From NCBI GenBank assembly GCA_036872755.1, contig JAVHNS010000006.1, positions 1,178,001-1,242,000 on the forward strand: a DNA stretch of 64,000 bases. Reading direction: 5' to 3'. Both the position numbers and the translations under genes were made by a program. The notes beneath the pieces are model-generated. The model was not told the origin of the DNA. It was given only the letters and a program-made list of their open reading frames with translations, and ran no database searches. Positions 58,137 through 64,000 of this stretch are shown here, piece after piece (within the stretch, counting starts at the first letter, position 1; every line of letters begins with the position of its first letter). This DNA comes from Orbilia blumenaviensis. Taxonomy: Eukaryota; Ascomycota; Orbiliomycetes; Orbiliales; Orbiliaceae.

Positions 58137-61100
58137 TTTTGCGATAGCTAATCTGAAAGATCCTGGCTTTCTTCTAGCTTGCAGATGTTGATTGATAGAA
58201 GATGATCGCGATGTCTTTCCAAGAAGACTGATTCCAGAGGATGGGAAGGGCCCTCTTTATGTACGTATTCGAACGAGACTCTCACTGGCGCGATCCACGA
58301 TGTACCCCGACCCTTCGAGTCTCTCCACCTTTCAACGGCTGGAGTCCCCATGCCATCCTTGCAAAAAGTGTAATATAATGAATACAACCCAGGACACAGG
58401 AAAAAGCGCGACACGCATTGGCAAAAGTCGAGTGTCTTCGCACTTTGGGCATGGGGTGGTCTGGTGTCTTGCCACTCCTTCGATTAATTGGCCTTCTATG
58501 CATATCACAGGAGTTACTTTTTTCCCGGAATCATTCGAAATCTTCTTAGTGTCTTTCAAAATCGCAAACCCCGGTCGCTTCGGAATCGGACATCCAGACA
58601 GACTGATAGTCACAATGGTGTTGAGGAGTGTGGTAACGTGTGGGTTTTGCGGGCCCATGCTTCCTCTAGCCAATCACATTTTTCCGTTACCATAGCCAGT
58701 TTTCCTCAGCTAAGACTTTTAGCACCGGAGATTCGAGGTGGTGGCAGAAGAGGTGGAGAGAGATTGGGTCAGACGACAGGGATTTGGATTCTTGGGAAAC
58801 TTCAACTCTGCGTTGGTGTGTGGACGTTAGAAAAAGAAAACGGTGCGGTCTGTGCGATACGGGCCGTATTTCCGACTTCATTCCTTCTGGAAGCAAAGCA
58901 GAACACCTGTTTGATCACGTCAACACCACAAAGCACGAGAGGGTGGTCAAGCAAAAGAGTGCCGCAATTTAGCCTCCCCCCCATGAAGAAATGCCCCAGC
59001 TTGGCCCACCGCTTCTGCAAGCCTTAACCCCAGTGGAGATTCACAGATACGGTGTGGTCTGTGTCGGAGGAGGGGTTGGGCGACAGTGGCCCGATATGAT
59101 TGGCCTGGGTCCCCTACTTTTGCCTAGATAATTCACGCACAGTCGTCTACTAACCTCGTATACGGACCCAATCCTTGCGAAGGGTCCCATTTTAACCTTA
59201 CAGGCATATTCCCAGCTCGAATTGCTGCGTGACGGCTTCCAGAAAAGTTCTATCGACGGAGTTCATGAGCCGTATAGATACATCAGGATGTATGAGATTT
59301 ACGCTTGGTCCCAATGTCAGGGTGACAAGCCATACGCAAAGTTGGAAACGAGCTTTTTAACCGAAATCCAGTCACCTTCATCATCAAGCCATAGCGAAAT
59401 ACAAAGTTTCAACTCCCAAACTCTTCTGTCAGGACTAGCCTCGACTCTTACTTTGAGTGCCACAGGCTGTTTAGAAGTAGAAAACTCTGACAGTTTAAAT
59501 TTCAGAAATTTGACCAAAAATGTGCAGATGTTGCTAATCACAAAGATGCGAATATGCTTTGTCATTCAGATTGTATTCCTAAACCTCGCCATCAGGGAAG
59601 TCGCATTACGAGCTTGGCTTTTTTCTGCCCCGTTTGTTACAGTTATTATCCTGCTTGGCTAAACCAATTCTCGTATCGCTAACGAGGGCTTGCACTTGCA
59701 TTACTTCGTGGACACTGGTGACTGGTCTCCAGTCCGCTGTATACGGTACTTGCCAAATACAAATTCGGACCATCTATTGTTATCCTGGCCGAGATCCCCT
59801 TCTAAGGTTCCAAATCTTTTCATGTTTGTCGACAAGATGGTCATGGTGCATCGATGTACATCTAGGATTCTGATTTGGCGCGGATCCACCATATCGCTGG
59901 GAATTTTAGACCTGATTGACGGTTTCCCGAATACTTTCAGACCTGTCACATGGTCATATTGGGAATACTTCTTATCTGGAACCTGTGGGCTTTTTCAAGG
60001 AAAAGAGCATTTCTCCGCTCTCGATACCCTGTCTAAAACCATGATCCCCAAGGTCTTTTGCAGATGCCACCCCAGAGTAACCGTCTTGGCAAACATTAGC
60101 TCTGTTGCCCCACCGTACCCTGGTTCATCTCATTGCTGCATGCATTCCAGCCGCATAGAATAGCGCCTCGACAGATGTATCCTTCTTGTGAACGAATGGC
60201 CCGTGCCCCCTCGAATCTCGATGGCTGGACAGTATTCCGTCGTTACCAAGCTTTCAGTATTTCCTTTTGCTTATTAACTACCTAACTTAATAGTTCAATT
60301 CTGGTACAGCTACCACGTATTCCACGCCTTTAGTGTTAATGAACATGTACCATCTGTACCCAGAACTTAATTTACCTGAGATTATTAACCACCAGCGCCA
60401 CCGAAAAGGCCTGTCGCAGACTTGGTACTAGTACTGTGCACGCAAATGCTAACGACATACTCCCGCTTGAAGCCACAAACCTCACCTAGCCTGCGCGATA
60501 TCGGTCCTTAAACCCGCCATTAACTTTGGTTCCTTTGGTACTGCACGTGAGCCCATCGACGTGTGTAGCCTTTGACAAATCAAAGCTGCAAGCTTCTCGA
60601 TTGTGGGGTGTTCCGGTTCCAAATGTTCACATTTGCACCATACCACGCTGGCTACTCTACATAGTGTTGGATAACTGAAGGGATTGACCAAATCTTTGTT
60701 CCCGAAAAAAAAAATCTCGCGTCAGCCATCGTGGCAACAGGTTTTTGGCTGGACGAATTTTCTGCTCTCATGCATCTTTAAGTTTAGCAGGCCAGGGATT
60801 ATGCATTTCCGTTCGTTCGCCCCGCAAATTTATGGACCATGCACAAATGTACATGTATGCGCATACAGAAACACAATACCGATTTTTTATTTGATAACGA
60901 TAATGGAAGGAATCATACTCCACTTTAGATAGACTTTGCTTTGTCTAAATCGTCCTTCAACTCGTCTGGCGGCGCTACTGTTTACTCAACCCCATTGGTT
61001 TGATGGGTTAGCCACATGAGTAAGTTCCCAGGAATCTTGAAGCTAGAATCCGGAATTACTCCGGTGGGGTTGTCCCATGTGGCCTACGAACTACCCAAAT

Positions 61101-61685
61101 GCAGTGGTACCACTTCAGAACTCCGAACCCAAGTTTCAGTACCCCATGACCTGCCGACTCGGCCGGACAAGGGCGATCCCCACCTATGGCCCCAGTAAGA
61201 TCCGACAAAAGTCGATACGCGCAGGGTCTTGAATTATGTAAAAATTCCAAGTCTTCATCATTACATTGTGATCTCGAATCCTCTCGCTCGGCCTACAGCA
61301 ATCGATTTTCCATTCTTCTCTTTTACATTGTTCTTTCCACATTGTCCCAGAATTCTTCAATCTACCCTACCAACCACTTCTATCTTTTGTTGCGGTTCGA
61401 AGTTCCCACTACTCCAGAGAACAGACATAGGCTCACGCGACGCTGCAGTGCTAAAACCTGACGCTTTAGACAAAATCACGATACTGCCTAGTCTAGGAAT
61501 TGACTTCCCTTGTACTAGACGCCTAGCACGCCTCTCCGTTTCCTCGAGTACTAGAAAAGGCAATTCCCCATCAATCGATCCAAACCGTGACACTGGTAGG
61601 TTATGTGCACCGTATCATCAGTGCCACCCCTCTCGTGCTACCTTTAGGCCAAAAAGATGTGCGAATACCTCTAAGAGCTATACTT

Positions 61686-61722
<37 letters not shown>

Positions 61723-64000
61723 GGGTGCAGCGGCGCGATTCTTGATTTTGCCTCTTAGGTCGGCGGTTTCGATCTACAGCTGGCGTTAACGAATATGGGC
61801 TATAGTCGAATTTTATATCCTAGGTTATAGCAAGGCTGAAGACAATTGGGAAGACCTCATCTCGGCACTATTACGAAGAGCTAATTCAAGTTTACAGAGT
61901 CGAGTCATTGCATAGTGCCAAAGCGCGTAAGCCGCGCTGCGGTGCGCAGTCGCGACATATACATGCGCCCTCATGAATTCATCCTTTTTTGAAATATTCC
62001 TAGTTAGCCTTAGGTTTACGATTTTTGGTCCAAGCTCTATCAGCGAATTGCGCGCTGTGTTGGAAGGATAGATTCCAACACGGTCTAATTCGGATGCTCA
62101 AAAGTCCTCGAAACTCTGGTCTGTCTGAACTCTCGTCCGGGGCTATCTAAGCTCGGGCTAGTTCACGAGACTATTTCGTTCCGCATCCGCCTCTCCGAGA
62201 GTCCAATCCAAAGCGACAGAATGGAACCGAGAACCTTTGTGTTCTAAGGGCCTGTACTTGAACAGAGACATTGCGTTGGGGCCCCACGCTGCTTCGCCCA
62301 AACAGCTTTTCGATAGAGGTGGATTATCGTCGGAGCGTAACGTTCGTAGTATTCGTCAAACGGCACGCGCGCATTATTCGGGTCTATCCTGTCAATCGGC
62401 CGCCCCGACTCGCAATTGTTCCATCGGAGGGTTACCGGAGTCCGCCCGCAAATATGGATAATTGCAATTGGGTCGATGCAGGTTTGAGCGGTCTCGGATG
62501 GGTGTTTCACTAGTTCACATCAGATGCAACTCGAGAACTCCTAGATATTACTATGTGTAAATATAGCCAGTGTTCGGGTTTTCAACGTAATATTCAATAT
62601 TCCACTGCCACGATCAGCCGAGCGAAAGTCTCGAGGAATTCTTTCCAATCTTCATGGTCGCAGGCTTGAGAACGCGTTCCAATCTCGTGATGCATGACGA
62701 GCCTCGAACTTTTTTCGTTTTTTTGTTCGCTATCGTGATTCCAAAAATCGTTTTTATCCTGACCTTGCCCCATGGCTTCGGCCTACCATGCACCGACAGG
62801 GTACCCACAAGCATGTATTCTAGCCCGTTATAAGTAAAACTATCCCCACCATTGCATTTCTTGGACAACTGAGTAACATCAACACAAGGACCAACATTTC
62901 CAAAAGAGTCAAGCACCAAGCTCAACCTGCATATGCACCTGATGGATCCCGCCACCCTATTGGCCACGGCTTCCGCGCCTTGTCATGCATTCATTTGCAT
63001 TTACCAGTTTTCAAATGCTGCTTGGATGGTTGGTGTGGAAAGATACTCCTCTTAACTGGTGTCCTGCAGGCGCCCATACATATTATCCGGAGAATTTGGG
63101 TCCGGATTATCCCCAGTGGATTTGATTTTAGCACCAAAAAAAAAAACATCCAATTGTCACATTCCATTAGGTTGACATGCAGAAAACTGGTATGTGGTGT
63201 GTACCCACCTGATAGATCTAGAAATGTGTGGGCAAACATCGTAGAAGGCTTCTAGAAAAGTGCGTAAACTGGTACCGTGGCGGGCCAGCTGATATCATGA
63301 TACCACTTCTGAGACAAACCTTCGGGTGATACCAACGTTAAGCTAAATTTTCTCTTCCTTATTTGGAAAAAAAAAAAAACTTTTGCTCCTCTCGCCGAAA
63401 CCCTCGAATGATGATTGCAAAATAATGGCGAGCCCCGCCGGGGTATAGTATAGGATGGCTGAAAATTTTTAGAGACAGCCAATGGCATTTATCACGGACC
63501 ATAAAGATGTCGAGGGTAAGGGAGGGCCATTTCGTGCGACCCTTGTTGTAAACTCCCCTTTTTCCCACTGTATGATATTTTCTCCTCTCGTTCTCCACCT
63601 CTACAGGTTTTGGGAGACATGTTTCTCGCACGTAGAGGAAATGTACTCTCTTGATCTGCAGCTGCATACCCACTGCCCTCGTGATTCTTAATTAACCCTT
63701 CACATGGCCGGTAGATGTCGTTCATGCATGGTGTGATGGAACGCAAATTCGTATTCCAGCCAGCATTGTCAGTTTTGCTACCCCAAATGTCTTACCCCAC
63801 CTCCGCTCTCCGACTCCATGAGTCGCTGCTTGACTTCCACACGGACCACCAAATTTCTTTTCCAAGTAGCACTGCTTTTTCTTTCCAAAGCTGACGACCC
63901 TATACCACCATTGGTTGCCATGTTTTCCCCGCTAATATCCCGCAAGAACCACTTCTCCGACACAGCTACTTCCCTTGTCCCGCTCTCTCTGTTTTTTTAT
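58137..64000. other. gene-free spacer to the window end
   Basis: No frame in this 5.9 kb is convincing. The better-looking ones (59222-59662 plus, 59690-60163 plus, 62614-62967 minus) have competing frames on the other strand and no signal, domain or splice support. A run of 32 A at 61688-61719 is followed by six G. The first 300 bases form the promoter side of the sugar transporter. Confidence 0.5.
61688..61719 (+). repeat. A32 homopolymer
   Basis: Thirty-two uninterrupted A residues followed by six G (61720-61725), in non-coding DNA. Confidence 0.85.

Noticed and set aside
59222..60163. 146- and 157-residue plus-strand frames
   Set aside because: Equally open frames occur on the minus strand, and neither shows a family motif.
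61229..61789. 186-residue plus-strand frame
   Set aside because: It runs through the A32 tract as poly-Lys and has no conserved features.
62614..62967. 117-residue minus-strand frame
   Set aside because: It has a few cysteines but no signal peptide, no believable exon partner and a basic random-looking end.
1..64000. CRISPR arrays, operons or a bacterial origin
   Set aside because: Introns, signal peptides and gene families are fungal, and no regularly spaced direct repeats were seen.

Overview
The window is a nuclear segment of a filamentous ascomycete (Pezizomycotina). The evidence is multi-exon genes with short introns (about 60-125 nt, GTAAG/GTATG donors, TAG/CAG acceptors), long AT-rich gene-poor spacers, and a gene set typical of moulds: a fused P450-reductase, DHA2-type MFS pumps, a pectinase, secreted proteases, a sulfatase and a sugar porter. 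The closest relative cannot be named from sequence alone. No tRNA, rRNA, CRISPR or intact transposase was seen.

Layout. 1-4.3 kb: no gene. 4.3-7.9 kb (+): self-sufficient CYP505-type P450:CPR fusion. 8.7-9.2 kb (+): small secreted protein. 12.5-13.9 kb (+): secreted M14 carboxypeptidase, convergent with a GH28 exopolygalacturonase at 14.2-15.9 kb (-). 18.3-18.6 kb (+): 86-residue orphan ORF overlapping tail-to-tail with a secreted Mn/Fe superoxide dismutase at 18.5-19.6 kb (-). 20.3-22.8 kb (-): 12-exon DHA2-type MFS transporter. 24.8-25.9 kb (+): secreted protein with three tandem cysteine-rich repeats, not recognised. 26.45-26.73 kb: MITE-like element. 28.2-29.4 kb (-): secreted M43 metalloprotease. 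31.9-33.8 kb (+): secreted sulfatase. 34.6-36.9 kb (+): a second, paralogous DHA2-type transporter. 37-45 kb: gene desert with possible decayed fragments. 45.1-47.0 kb (+): amino-acid permease. 47.6-49.7 kb (+): acidic AT-hook protein of unknown family. 49.7-56.4 kb: gene-poor, homopolymer-rich. 56.4-58.1 kb (-): MFS sugar transporter with strongly biased codons. 58.1-64 kb: no supported gene.

How the genes fit together. Half of the recognised genes encode secreted enzymes (carboxypeptidase, M43 protease, exopolygalacturonase, sulfatase, SOD) or small secreted proteins. The rest are mainly plasma-membrane importers or exporters (amino-acid permease, sugar porter, two DHA2 pumps). The sensible reading is a dispersed saprotrophic or host-associated nutrition neighbourhood: polymers are degraded outside, and monomers are imported or toxic compounds exported. 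It is not a tight secondary-metabolite cluster, because no PKS, NRPS or terpene synthase is present. Splice junctions were placed by eye; reading-frame arithmetic closes for every multi-exon model given. The least described items are the three-repeat cysteine protein (24.8 kb), the AT-hook protein (47.6 kb) and the 86-residue ORF (18.3 kb).
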